Shown here piece after piece: positions 9,201 through 16,800 of a stretch of 21,113 nt of DNA. The notes beneath the pieces are model-generated. The model had not been told where the DNA came from and did no database searches. It worked only from the letters and a program-made list of their open reading frames with translations. Position 1 is the stretch's first letter. The number at the start of each line of letters is the position of its first letter. Position numbers and translations under genes: made by a program. Origin of the DNA: Deltaproteobacteria bacterium (GTDB lineage: Bacteria > Myxococcota_A > Polyangia > Polyangiales > Houyiibacteriaceae); the NCBI GenBank assembly GCA_019309605.1, contig JAFDFW010000002.1, positions 1 to 21,113 of the forward strand, written 5' to 3'.

Positions 9201-12200
9201 AGGCGCTGGACTCGCTTGAACTCATTCATCGTGACCAGAACGAATGGGAAGACGCGATCGACGTGATGGAGCAGCGGGCGCAAGCCCTCGTCGATCCGCA
9301 GGAGAAGCTTCGCCAGCTCATCTCGGTCACCGAGCTCTGGGAAAGCGAAGTCGAGAACAAGGACGGTGCCGCAGGCGCATTCGGTCGCATTCTCGATGTC
9401 GACCCCATGCACGAATACGCGTTCTCCGAGTTGCAGTCGCTGCACAAGGAGGCTGAGCGTTGGGACGAGCTGATCGACCTCTACGTCACTCGCATCGAGG
9501 CCACGGAAGATCGCGACGAGCGCATCGAGCTCTTGCGCGCGGCCGCCAGGGTGTACGAGGACCAACTCGACAGTGGCGATCAGGCGTACCACACGCTCTA
9601 CATCGCTTGGACCGAGGACTTCGCGAACAAGAACACGGCCGTCGACCTCGAGCGGGTGACCGCCGCGAACGAGAAGTGGAACGAGCTGCTGACCTCGGCC
9701 AACAAGGTGTTGCAAGAGGGGCATGAGCCCGAAACGCAGATCGCGATCTGTCTCTGCTGCGCGAAATGGTACGGGCAGGATCTTGGACACCCGGAGTACG
9801 CGATTCCGTACTACGAGCAGATTCGAGCTCTCGACCCGAGCAACGCCAAGGCCTGGTGGCAGCTCGGCGACCTGTACGAAACCACACAGCAATGGGACAA
9901 GCTCGCGCAGGCGCTTGCGAAGCTGGTTGAGCTCACCGGCGACGACGAGGTCAAGGCCAATACCTACGTTCGCATGGGTGACCTGGCCGATGACCGCTTC
10001 GCCATGCGGCAAGAGGCGGAGGACTACTACCGCCGGGCGCTGCACCTGCAGGGCAAGCACGTCGGTGCGTTGGAGGCGCTGGAGCGCATCTACCGCGAGG
10101 ACGGCCGTTCCAATAAGCTGCTGAACATCCTCGAGCGCAAGGCGGAGGCCGTCCAGGATACGGACAGCATCGTGTCGGCGCTGTTGCAGGTCGCTGAAGC
10201 CTATGAAGAGCGTTTCAACGACCCGAAGGCAGCGATCGAGAATTACGAGAGGGCGGCCGAGCTGTCACCTTCGGACCTCAGCGCGCTTCGAGGTTTGGAG
10301 CGTTTGTATTCTCAAGAGGGCTGTTATCAGGATCTGATCGGCATTCTCGAACGGGAATACGAGGTCGTCGCGACCGAGCGCGAGCGGATCGAGATCCTCA
10401 TGCGACTCGCTCAGATGTGGGTTCAGGAGTTCCACAAGCCGGAGAACGCGGCGGAGCGCCTGGAACAGGTCTTGGATATCGACCCGCTCCACGACGATGC
10501 GCTTTGTGAGCTCGAGCAGCTCTACCGGACGATGCAGCGCTGGGACGACTTGGTGCGCACTTACGACCGTCACGCGAACTCGACCTCGGACAGCGAAGAG
10601 CGGGCTCGTATCTTCCGTGAGCTCGGGCAGCTCTACGCCTCGCACAAGGACGACGCCGAGCAGGCGATCGACAGCTACCTGAACGCGCTCAATCTCAACG
10701 AGCAGGACATCTTCAGCCTGCAGGCGCTGACGAAACTGTACGAGGGCAAGGGCGATTACTCGGCGGCTCTGGACATGATGGGCCAGCTTGCAGCCGTCCT
10801 AGACGACCCAGCCGACCAGGTGGCGCTCAAGCACCGCATGGGCCGGATTCTCGACCAAGAGCTCGGGGACCGTGTCTCGGCGTTGGAGCAGTTCCAAACA
10901 GCGATCGATCTGGACCCGGCGCACCTCCCGTCGCTCGAAGCGATGCGGGGCATTCACGTCGATTCCGGCGACTGGGTGGCCGCCGCCCGCACCCTCGGTC
11001 TCGAGATCGAGCATACCGAAAACGATAGGATTCGGGGCGTCAGGCTCGTCGAACTAGGCCGCATTCGCGCGGAGAAGCTGGATGACGAAGCTGGCGCGGT
11101 TCAGGCCTTCGAAGCGGCGTCTGCGGCCGACCCGAACAACGAGGATGCCTTGTTGCCGCTGGTCGATTCGTACGTCTCGAACGACCGACACGAGGATGCC
11201 TTCCCGCTGCTCCAGATTCTGGTTCAGCGCTCGGACAAGCGCGACACGGACGAGCAACATCGGCTTGCGTCGATGTTGGGCGAGACAGCGACGAAGCTCG
11301 GCCACGCCGATGAAGCCGTCAGCGCCTACGAGCGGGCCTACGCGATCGACAACGACGATTCGGCGGCGCTCAAGGGCTTGGCTGGAAGCTACTTCCGCGC
11401 CGAGCGATGGGACGACGCGTTCAAGTACCATCAGTTGCTGCTGGTCCAACACCGCGATGCACTCGGCCGCGACGAGATCACCGAGGTCTTCTATAGGCTC
11501 GGCGTCGTCAAGCGAGAGCAGGGCGAGGATAAGAAGGCGCGCAACATGTTCGACAAGTCGCTCGAGGAGGACACGCATTTCGTGCCCGCCCTCCAAGCGA
11601 TGGTCGACCTGCAGACAGCAGAGGGCGATTGGGAATCGGTCGTCCAGTACAAGAAGCGCATTCTCGATGTCGCCGACGAGCCTTCGGCACGAGCCAAGCT
11701 TCTAGTCGAGCTGGGCGACCTTTGGCACGAGAAGCTCGAGAATCCGGATGGCGCCGCGGAGGCGTTTACCGAGTCGCTCGACATCGAGCCCGACAACCAC
11801 GTCGTGCTTCACAAGCTCCTGGTGGCCTTCCAGGCTGCCGGGCGTTGGTCCGAGGCCATCGACATCATTGAGCGCGTTTGCGGTCTCGAGGAGCGGGACG
11901 AGGCCAAGGCCAAATACACCTACACGATCGGCGTCATCCTACGCGACAAGCTGGAGGATGAAGACGCGGCTCTCGAGCGCTTCAACGAAGCGCTCGACTT
12001 CGACAGCACTCAGCTAAAGCCCTTCGAAGCGGTCAACAAGCTGCTCAACGAGCGCAAGGATTGGAAGGCGCTCGAGCGTGCGTATCGCAAGATGCTCCAC
12101 CGCATCATCAATCAGGGCAACACGGACCTCGAGCACAACCTCTGGCACACCCTCGGCATCATCTATCGGGACCGTCAGCGCAACTTCGATGCGGCGGCGG

Positions 12201-13309
12201 AGTCGTTCCAGATGGCTGCCGGGCTCAAGCCTGACAATGCCGTCGAACACGAGATTCTCGCCGAGCTCTACGCCACGATGCCGGACAGGACGGAGGAGGC
12301 CATCGCGGAGCATCAGTGGCTTCTCGCTGCCGACCCGAACCGGCTCGATTCGTACCGGGCTTTGTATAAGCTCTACTTCGACGCGCGCGCCTACGACAAG
12401 GCGTGGTGTATCGCCCGCACACTGACCTACTTCCAGAAGGCGGACGAGGAGCAGCAGAAGTTCTACCAGCAGTACAAGCAGGATCGGGAGATCCAGCCCA
12501 AGACGCGGCTCACCAACGAGAATTGGGTCAAAGACCTGATGCACGCCGATCAGGACCTCTACATCTCCAAGATCATGGAGGTGATTGCTCCTGCGGTTCG
12601 CGCATCGCTGGCTGTGACCGACAAGAAGCTCAACCTGCACAAGCGGAAGCCCGAAGACCTCGCCAACCCGAGCCTCGCGCTCGCGCGGCAGTTCAAGCTG
12701 GCGCAGGACGTGCTCAACGTGTCCATTCCGGTACGCCTCTTCATTCAGAAGGAGCTGTCCGGCGCGCTTCGCGACGAGTCACGGAGCAACCCGCCGGCGA
12801 TCATCACCGGCTACACGCTTCTCTCGGGCTACCGTCCTGTCGACCTCGCGTTCGTGTGCGGGCGTCACCTGACGTACTACCGTGGCGAGCATTTCATTCG
12901 CACGATGTACAGCTCGCACACCGAGCTCAGGACGCTCCTGCTGGCCGCCATGCGTGTGGCTGGCATGGGAGGCGGCGACGCCAGCGTGGAGTCCACTGCC
13001 AAGCAGCTGGCGAAGCACATGGATCAGGCGCGTCTCGACGTGCTCAAGCAGGTCGTTCGCAAGTTCGTCGACGCCGGTGGTCAGGCGGACATCAAGCGCT
13101 GGATGCAGGCGACGGAGGTCACCTCGCTTCGCGCCGGGCTGCTTCTGTGCGACGACGTCGACACGGCGGTCCGCATGACCCAACAAATCGCATCCGAGTC
13201 CACGGCCGACCTCGCCCCGCGCGACAAGGTCAAAGAGATCGTCATCTACAGCATCTCGGAGAGCTACTTCAGCCTCCGCGAGCAGCTTGGCATTCAGATC
13301 AAGGTCTGA
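3257..13309 (+). CDS. Giant TPR-repeat scaffold protein, AgmK/GltI-like, with a non-repeat C-terminal module
   Basis: 3350 aa in one uninterrupted 10-kb frame. There is no signal peptide or membrane helix, and the acidic, charged composition suggests a cytoplasmic protein. From residue about 20 to about 3070 it is built of roughly 42 degenerate units of about 70 residues, each a pair of TPR-like helical hairpins. A unit reads approximately W-x-x-L (as in WDELIRIV, WHELVGVL, WRDLVDVL), a short linker, a helix pair with A..YE..L.D...AI..Y, and then VLEIDP and A...L..LY. Residues about 3075-3350 are not TPR and include NPPAIITGYTLL and DLAFVCGRHLTYYRGEH (3196-3212). The ATG follows GAGG at 3249-3252. 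A very large TPR protein beside TPR-lipoprotein and TonB-tail genes matches AgmK/GltI of the M. xanthus gliding complex, which is thought to work on the cytoplasmic side as a docking scaffold. Orthology is inferred from architecture and neighbours; the TPR content itself is clear. Confidence 0.85.
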   Translation: MSEEQLGDEVRELTADESAELEKLDDAIAKFEQQKRWSDMIRSILRKAELLQAPAQKVELFRQAGTLYLERSSNQAEAIKCFEQLLEHDAQDGDAIERLKQMYEKRRDWEKLIRTMQREVDLLPEDDRLIRYSEMADLATQRLRKPDVCIELWQKVLEGDPENPNALDNLAQLYERAREWEPLAEVLETLVASDTDVASMKQQLQKLGMIYADKIGNDEGAIGAFRKLLELDPSDRRAQEQLKRRYVSLGAWDELETFYAANEKWDELIRIVERQAEAQETGPEERIPLLFRAARLWEDKKGKPDRAARVYEKILGTDPDNVQAAEALTPIYEEAHDARKLVSVLEVRFAHAEDDGAKVELLGKIGHVFEERLRQPDVAFERYLEAFSLAPTHDEARTDVERLAEEMNGWDRLVSGFESAIEGVSDPHQAVPIRLSYGQTLAQLDRIDDAIDQFRLVYELESDNLGAINALGELYLRTERFRDLLDVYARGIELEQDPEIRLGIAYRRAQLFAEALNDTDKAIEAFEGIIDEYGVEQVDACRDLEKLYENESRWQELGQLLERRIEADPESHEELAALKFRLGRVCESQMQDKARAVDLYREVLSLMAEHDGAQARLEQLLDDDEVAAEASRVLEPIYEMSENWGPYVNALRVQHRFSSAPQQKLQLLTRVADTYFQYIGDTERGFVSLCEAFREMPSDTGTLQRLDMLASEHELFEAVAELTGDLAANVEDVSLSRSLWIKTAQIHETQLQNMEAAVSAYRKVLEADPGDFEVLGALDALYRSSQRWHELVGVLRARAEAHSEPDDKIGVLAEMARTHSDLLDEADQAIALQNEILELDPTNRGALSALDDLLARQGLWSDLVDNVERQLSMHDDPHEQTVLLLRLAEIREERMGSTDAAVEIYRDVLANDASNPAALGALERLLESTEHQAAVADILEPIYKDGGASGRLVDVYEIQAHHATAPERRLGLFNEIAKLQEFSLSDLHGAFESYARAFREDPGHPKSKEELERVSAAVGASDALAGVYEQVVSSLDDPQLATGLLLRAAEIREEDLGQLDRAVEHYQKILEIDEEHHHSADALERLFQQAERYEDLAGIYRRKARMLPSPTDQREQLVKAAAIYEDILDKPSDAIAVHQQVLEIDPADLESLDRLIELQTQLGKWSSLLETYERKAEVVADPDARKEIFTAMGRVYETQLDDADKAIDVYQRVLEIDPDDLPALGHLDGLFEQTAQWRDLLQVMERQSELVAEDDARIELRFRIGELWRRHLEDPTQAIEIYRDILAGAPDHQKTLDALTTMTTDAVEPLAAAEALEQVYLAAGEYRKLTDVREVQVRFTEDPAERVEMLQQLAEIYEIQLEDPPSAFSAFVRALPLDGRNELTLSSLERLAEQTGSWHEAASRYDAEVQKMREESPEEVAHLAKRSAVINEVQLDDIDAAISRYQFVVDVDSADVDAIEALDRLYEQTERWDDLAATLQMEAAIATTPEDVLNLQFRTGQVFQNQLGNMESAIEQYREIIAAAPEYSPAVSALEDLFSSGVRPLEIGEVLEPLYRMQGNWGQLLSVQEVQVEHQSDPIERVVMMHRLAEIAEDKADDHGRAFQWMQKALLEDPSHDHSLGEAERLSAIVDGWNQLATTYANGIQHTGDPLSKAELGRRLAKVYEEQLHDLERAEETYRFVLGVDDHDENALEALDRIYTQHGAHRALAQVLRKRIEGSNNGSELIDLHYRLGTVLQQRLGCTEDAVEVFTTLLNDHDSEHAQTIQSLQGIYANLERWPELFASFEKELSIALGDSQQAEVFARMAKLSSNRLRDPEKAIGLWQRVLDLRGEDSEGLNALGDIYASQGNWRDLVDVLEREAAIADDDTFRIQVYSDLARVWYEKLERERNAIENWERVLDIDPGNTYALFSIAEIQRAGGQSRERADTLQRIIDVGAATLEDADLVTVYMQLGHIYGNELQQPSDAAEAYRSVLTIDPAFFEALDSLELIHRDQNEWEDAIDVMEQRAQALVDPQEKLRQLISVTELWESEVENKDGAAGAFGRILDVDPMHEYAFSELQSLHKEAERWDELIDLYVTRIEATEDRDERIELLRAAARVYEDQLDSGDQAYHTLYIAWTEDFANKNTAVDLERVTAANEKWNELLTSANKVLQEGHEPETQIAICLCCAKWYGQDLGHPEYAIPYYEQIRALDPSNAKAWWQLGDLYETTQQWDKLAQALAKLVELTGDDEVKANTYVRMGDLADDRFAMRQEAEDYYRRALHLQGKHVGALEALERIYREDGRSNKLLNILERKAEAVQDTDSIVSALLQVAEAYEERFNDPKAAIENYERAAELSPSDLSALRGLERLYSQEGCYQDLIGILEREYEVVATERERIEILMRLAQMWVQEFHKPENAAERLEQVLDIDPLHDDALCELEQLYRTMQRWDDLVRTYDRHANSTSDSEERARIFRELGQLYASHKDDAEQAIDSYLNALNLNEQDIFSLQALTKLYEGKGDYSAALDMMGQLAAVLDDPADQVALKHRMGRILDQELGDRVSALEQFQTAIDLDPAHLPSLEAMRGIHVDSGDWVAAARTLGLEIEHTENDRIRGVRLVELGRIRAEKLDDEAGAVQAFEAASAADPNNEDALLPLVDSYVSNDRHEDAFPLLQILVQRSDKRDTDEQHRLASMLGETATKLGHADEAVSAYERAYAIDNDDSAALKGLAGSYFRAERWDDAFKYHQLLLVQHRDALGRDEITEVFYRLGVVKREQGEDKKARNMFDKSLEEDTHFVPALQAMVDLQTAEGDWESVVQYKKRILDVADEPSARAKLLVELGDLWHEKLENPDGAAEAFTESLDIEPDNHVVLHKLLVAFQAAGRWSEAIDIIERVCGLEERDEAKAKYTYTIGVILRDKLEDEDAALERFNEALDFDSTQLKPFEAVNKLLNERKDWKALERAYRKMLHRIINQGNTDLEHNLWHTLGIIYRDRQRNFDAAAESFQMAAGLKPDNAVEHEILAELYATMPDRTEEAIAEHQWLLAADPNRLDSYRALYKLYFDARAYDKAWCIARTLTYFQKADEEQQKFYQQYKQDREIQPKTRLTNENWVKDLMHADQDLYISKIMEVIAPAVRASLAVTDKKLNLHKRKPEDLANPSLALARQFKLAQDVLNVSIPVRLFIQKELSGALRDESRSNPPAIITGYTLLSGYRPVDLAFVCGRHLTYYRGEHFIRTMYSSHTELRTLLLAAMRVAGMGGGDASVESTAKQLAKHMDQARLDVLKQVVRKFVDAGGQADIKRWMQATEVTSLRAGLLLCDDVDTAVRMTQQIASESTADLAPRDKVKEIVIYSISESYFSLREQLGIQIKV

Positions 13310-13329
13310 ACTGGCCGAGCGTGCACGGG

Positions 13330-13349
13330 GCCCTGTGATGTGACAGGGC
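13330..13349 (+). promoter_or_regulatory. Hairpin covering the tsaE ribosome binding site
   Basis: GCCCTGT (13330-13336) and ACAGGGC (13343-13349) form a perfect 7-bp stem with a 6-nt loop, extendable by one G-U pair. The AGGG that serves as the tsaE ribosome binding site (13345-13348) lies in the 3' arm. No T-tract follows, so a classical terminator is unlikely. It may dampen tsaE translation or protect the 3' end of the giant mRNA. Confidence 0.45.
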
Positions 13350-13355
13350 TTGTGC

Positions 13356-13817
13356 ATGCTGGCGTTCGAGCTGCAAACCGAAGCTGACACGCTCGCCCTG
13401 GCGCGGTCCCTTGCGGCTGTGCTCGAGGGCGGCGATGTGGTTGGCCTCGAGGGCGGGCTCGGGGCGGGCAAGACGACCTTCGCGCGCGGGGCGGTGCATG
13501 GGCTCGGCGTGCCGGAGGAGACGGCTGTGACCAGCCCCACCTTCGCGCTGCTGCATCAGTACGAAGGGCGTCTGCCCGTCGCCCATGCGGACTTCTACCG
13601 TCTCGGCGGCGAGGGAGAGGTCGAGGAACTGGGTGTCGACGAGCTACTCGAAGAGGGGGCAGTGCTGCTGGTCGAGTGGGGCCGGAAGTTCTCCGGCATG
13701 GCGGCCCGCACGGTGCTGTGGGTGGAGCTCGAGATCGTCTCGGACGTAGCTCGGCGCGCTTGTTTGCGTGCGCAGGGCGTTCGCGGCGATGCGATCATCG
13801 GCGCCCTCAGTAAGTGA
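13356..13817 (+). CDS. tsaE: tRNA threonylcarbamoyladenosine biosynthesis ATPase TsaE
   Basis: 153 aa, the usual size for TsaE (YjeE). It is the P-loop ATPase that drives turnover of the TsaB-TsaD-TsaE complex, which places the N6-threonylcarbamoyl group on A37 of ANN-decoding tRNAs in the cytoplasm. Visible motifs, numbered from ATG 13356, are Walker A GGLGAGKT (33-40), TSPTF (59-63), HADFYRL (78-84) with the conserved Asp, and VEWG (107-110). The frame is also open to a TTG at 13350. ATG 13356 is preferred because AGGG lies 7 nt upstream and two residues later the protein aligns with the family N-terminus. No tsaB, tsaC or tsaD is nearby. It follows the giant TPR gene by 46 nt, with a hairpin in that gap, and precedes carB by 81 nt. 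There is no sign of functional linkage to either neighbour. Confidence 0.93.
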   Translation: MLAFELQTEADTLALARSLAAVLEGGDVVGLEGGLGAGKTTFARGAVHGLGVPEETAVTSPTFALLHQYEGRLPVAHADFYRLGGEGEVEELGVDELLEEGAVLLVEWGRKFSGMAARTVLWVELEIVSDVARRACLRAQGVRGDAIIGALSK

Positions 13818-13898
13818 GTTTCGACATGAAGGGTTCCCGGTTGCAGGGCACTAGGGGCTCTGGTAAGTGCGCGCGAACGTTCAGGTAGAACCAACGCG

Positions 13899-16800
13899 AT
13901 GCCCCGCCGTGATGACATTGAAAGCATCCTTCTGATTGGGTCGGGGCCGATCGTAATTGGGCAGGCCTGCGAGTTCGATTACTCCGGCACCCAGGGCGCC
14001 AAGGCGCTCAAAGAAGAGGGCTACCGGATCATTCTGGTCAACTCGAACCCGGCGACGATCATGACCGATCCGGAGTTCGCGGATCGGACCTACGTAGAGC
14101 CGCTCACCCCGGAGATCCTCGAGGCGATCATCGAACGGGAGAAGCCGGATGCAGTCCTTCCGACCCTCGGTGGGCAGACCGCATTGAACCTCGCGTTGGC
14201 GCTTGCTGACCGGGGCATCCTCGAGAAGCACGGCGTGGAGCTGATCGGCGCGAACGTCGATGCCATCCGCAAAGCTGAAGAGCGCGAGCTGTTCAAGGCC
14301 GCCATGGACAAGATCGGCCTCGGCAGCGCGCGCGCGGGCGTGGCTCGAACCATCGAGGATGCCCACGAAATCGCGGAGGACATTGGCTTCCCGATCATCT
14401 TGCGGCCGTCGCTGACGATGGGCGGCTCGGGCGGCGGCGTGGCCTACAACAAGGCCGAGTTTGACGCGGCGATTCGTTGGGCGTTCCAGTGCAGCCCGAT
14501 TCACGAGTGCCTGGTCGAAGAGAGCCTGATCGGTTGGAAAGAATACGAGCTCGAGGTCATTCGGGACAATGTCGACAACTTCGGCGTCATCTGCACAATC
14601 GAGAACTTCGACCCAATGGGCGTTCACACCGGTGACTCCATCACGGTGGCGCCGGCCATGACGCTCACCGACCGCGAGTATCAGCGCCTTCGCAACGCTG
14701 CCCGCGCGATCATCACCGAGATCGGTGTCGACACGGGCGGCTCCAACATCCAGTTCTCCGTCAACCCCGCCGACGGCCGGATGATCGTCATCGAGATGAA
14801 CCCACGCGTTTCGCGTTCGAGCGCGCTTGCCTCGAAGGCCACCGGCTATCCGATCGCCAAGATCGCGGCCAAGCTCGCCGTTGGATACCGCCTCGACGAG
14901 CTCCAAAACGACATCACTGGGACGAGCGCCGCGTTCGAGCCCACCATCGATTACGTCGTCACGAAGATTCCTCGCTTTGCCTTCGAGAAGTTTGCCGGCG
15001 CCGACCCGCGCCTGACGACGCAAATGAAGTCGGTGGGAGAGGCGATGGCGATCGGCCGCACCTTCAAGGAGTCGCTCCAGAAGGCGGCGCGGTCGTTGGA
15101 GACGGGCAGGGACGGGCTGACCTCGCTTCTCGAGAGGGTCGACTACCGCGACCTCACCGCGCAGGTCCGGCGCCTCGTCGAAACGGGCGAAGCGATGAAC
15201 ACCGCGAAGCCCATGTTGGCGGACTTGCCTGACCCCACCGACGAGGAGCTTCGGGAATCGATTCTCGACCTCATTCGAACTCCCCTGGCTGACCGCCTCT
15301 GGTATATCGCGGACGGCCTTCGCGTCGGACTCACCGTCGAGGACATCCACGGTGCCACTGACATCGACGTCTGGTTCCTCGAGCAAATGCGCCAGATCAT
15401 CGCTTTCGAGCAGTCGTTGAAAGCCTCAGCGGGCGATCCGCTCACAGAAGGGGTGCTCCGCAAGGCCAAGGAGCTGGGATTCAGCGACGGTCAACTCGCG
15501 GCGATCCGCGGCAACAAAGCCGAGGACGTTCGCGCGCAACGGACGACTCTCGGAATCGAGCCGGTCTACTCGCGGGTCGACACCTGCGCCGCGGAGTTCC
15601 CCGCGCTCACCCCGTACATGTATTCGACTTGGGGCCTCGAAAGCGAGGCGCGTGTCACCCGCGACAAGAAGAAAGTCATGATCCTCGGAGGCGGCCCCAA
15701 CCGCATCGGTCAGGGGATCGAGTTCGACTACTGCTGTGTGCACGCCTCGTTCGCCCTCAAAGAGATGGGCTTCGAGACCATCATGGTGAACTGCAATCCC
15801 GAGACCGTGTCCACCGATTACGACACTTCGGACAAGCTCTACTTCGAGCCGCTGACGTTCGAGGATGTGATGCACATCGTCGAGATGGAAAAGCCGGATG
15901 GCATCATCGTTCAGTTCGGCGGACAAACGCCGTTGAAGCTCGCCGTGCCTCTCTCGCAACAGGGGGTGCCTATCCTCGGCACCTCGGCCGATGCGATTGA
16001 CCGTGCGGAGGATCGGGAGCGATTCGAGGAGCTGCTCACCAAGCTCAACCTCGCTCGTCCGCGCGGCGGCATCGCCAAGGGCACCAAGGACGCCTTCGCG
16101 GTTGCGGAGCGGATCGGCTTCCCGGTTGTGGTTCGGCCGAGCTACGTGCTCGGTGGGCGCGCAATGGAAATCGTCCACTCTCAGGAAGAGCTGGCGCGAT
16201 ACATGACCGTCGCCCTCGAAGCGGTCGCCGACGCCGGGACACAGACCATCCTCGTTGATGAGTTCTTGAAAGACGCGATCGAAGTTGACGTCGACTGTGT
16301 TTCCGACGGCAAGGACGTGGTCATCGGCGGACTGCTACAGCACATCGAGGAGGCGGGGATTCACTCCGGGGATTCGTCCATGGTGCTTCCCGCCCATGCG
16401 CTTCCGCCCGACGTCCTCGCCACCCTGCGCTCGTCGACGCGCTCGCTCGCGTTGGAGCTCGGGGTGGTCGGCTTGATGAACGTCCAGTTCGCGGTTCGCG
16501 GGAGCGCAGTCTTCATCATCGAGGTCAACCCGCGCGCGTCGCGAACGATTCCATTCATCAGCAAGGCCATCGGCGTGCCGCTCGCTAAGATCGCCGCCAA
16601 GGTGATGGCGGGCGCAACACTTCGTGAGCTCGGCTACACGCGCGAGATCGTGACGAGCCACATTGCCGTCAAAGAGTCGGTCTTCCCATTCACCAAGTTC
16701 CCCGGGGTCGACACGATTCTCAGCCCCGAGATGCGCTCCACCGGCGAGGTGATGGGCATCGCTGACAACTTCCCCGATGCGTTCTACAAGGCGCTGCTTT

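Noticed and set aside
3257..13309. Giant gene as an assembly artefact or a fusion of several genes
   Set aside because: The frame is continuous, units are diverged from one another, no internal ribosome binding site with a new N-terminus stands out, and comparable giant TPR proteins are known in Myxococcus.
12403..13338. 311-codon + strand frame overlapping the end of the giant gene
   Set aside because: It is a frame-shifted, low-complexity Arg/Gly/Ala-rich translation; the main frame carries the conserved C-terminal module through the same DNA.
13818..13898. Gap between tsaE and carB examined for a pyrimidine-type attenuator or leader peptide
   Set aside because: I see no terminator-like stem with T-run and no leader ORF with a ribosome binding site; only short GC-rich stretches are present.
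13881..15386. 501-codon open frame on the - strand over carB
   Set aside because: It lies opposite a strongly conserved carB and has no domain signature of its own.
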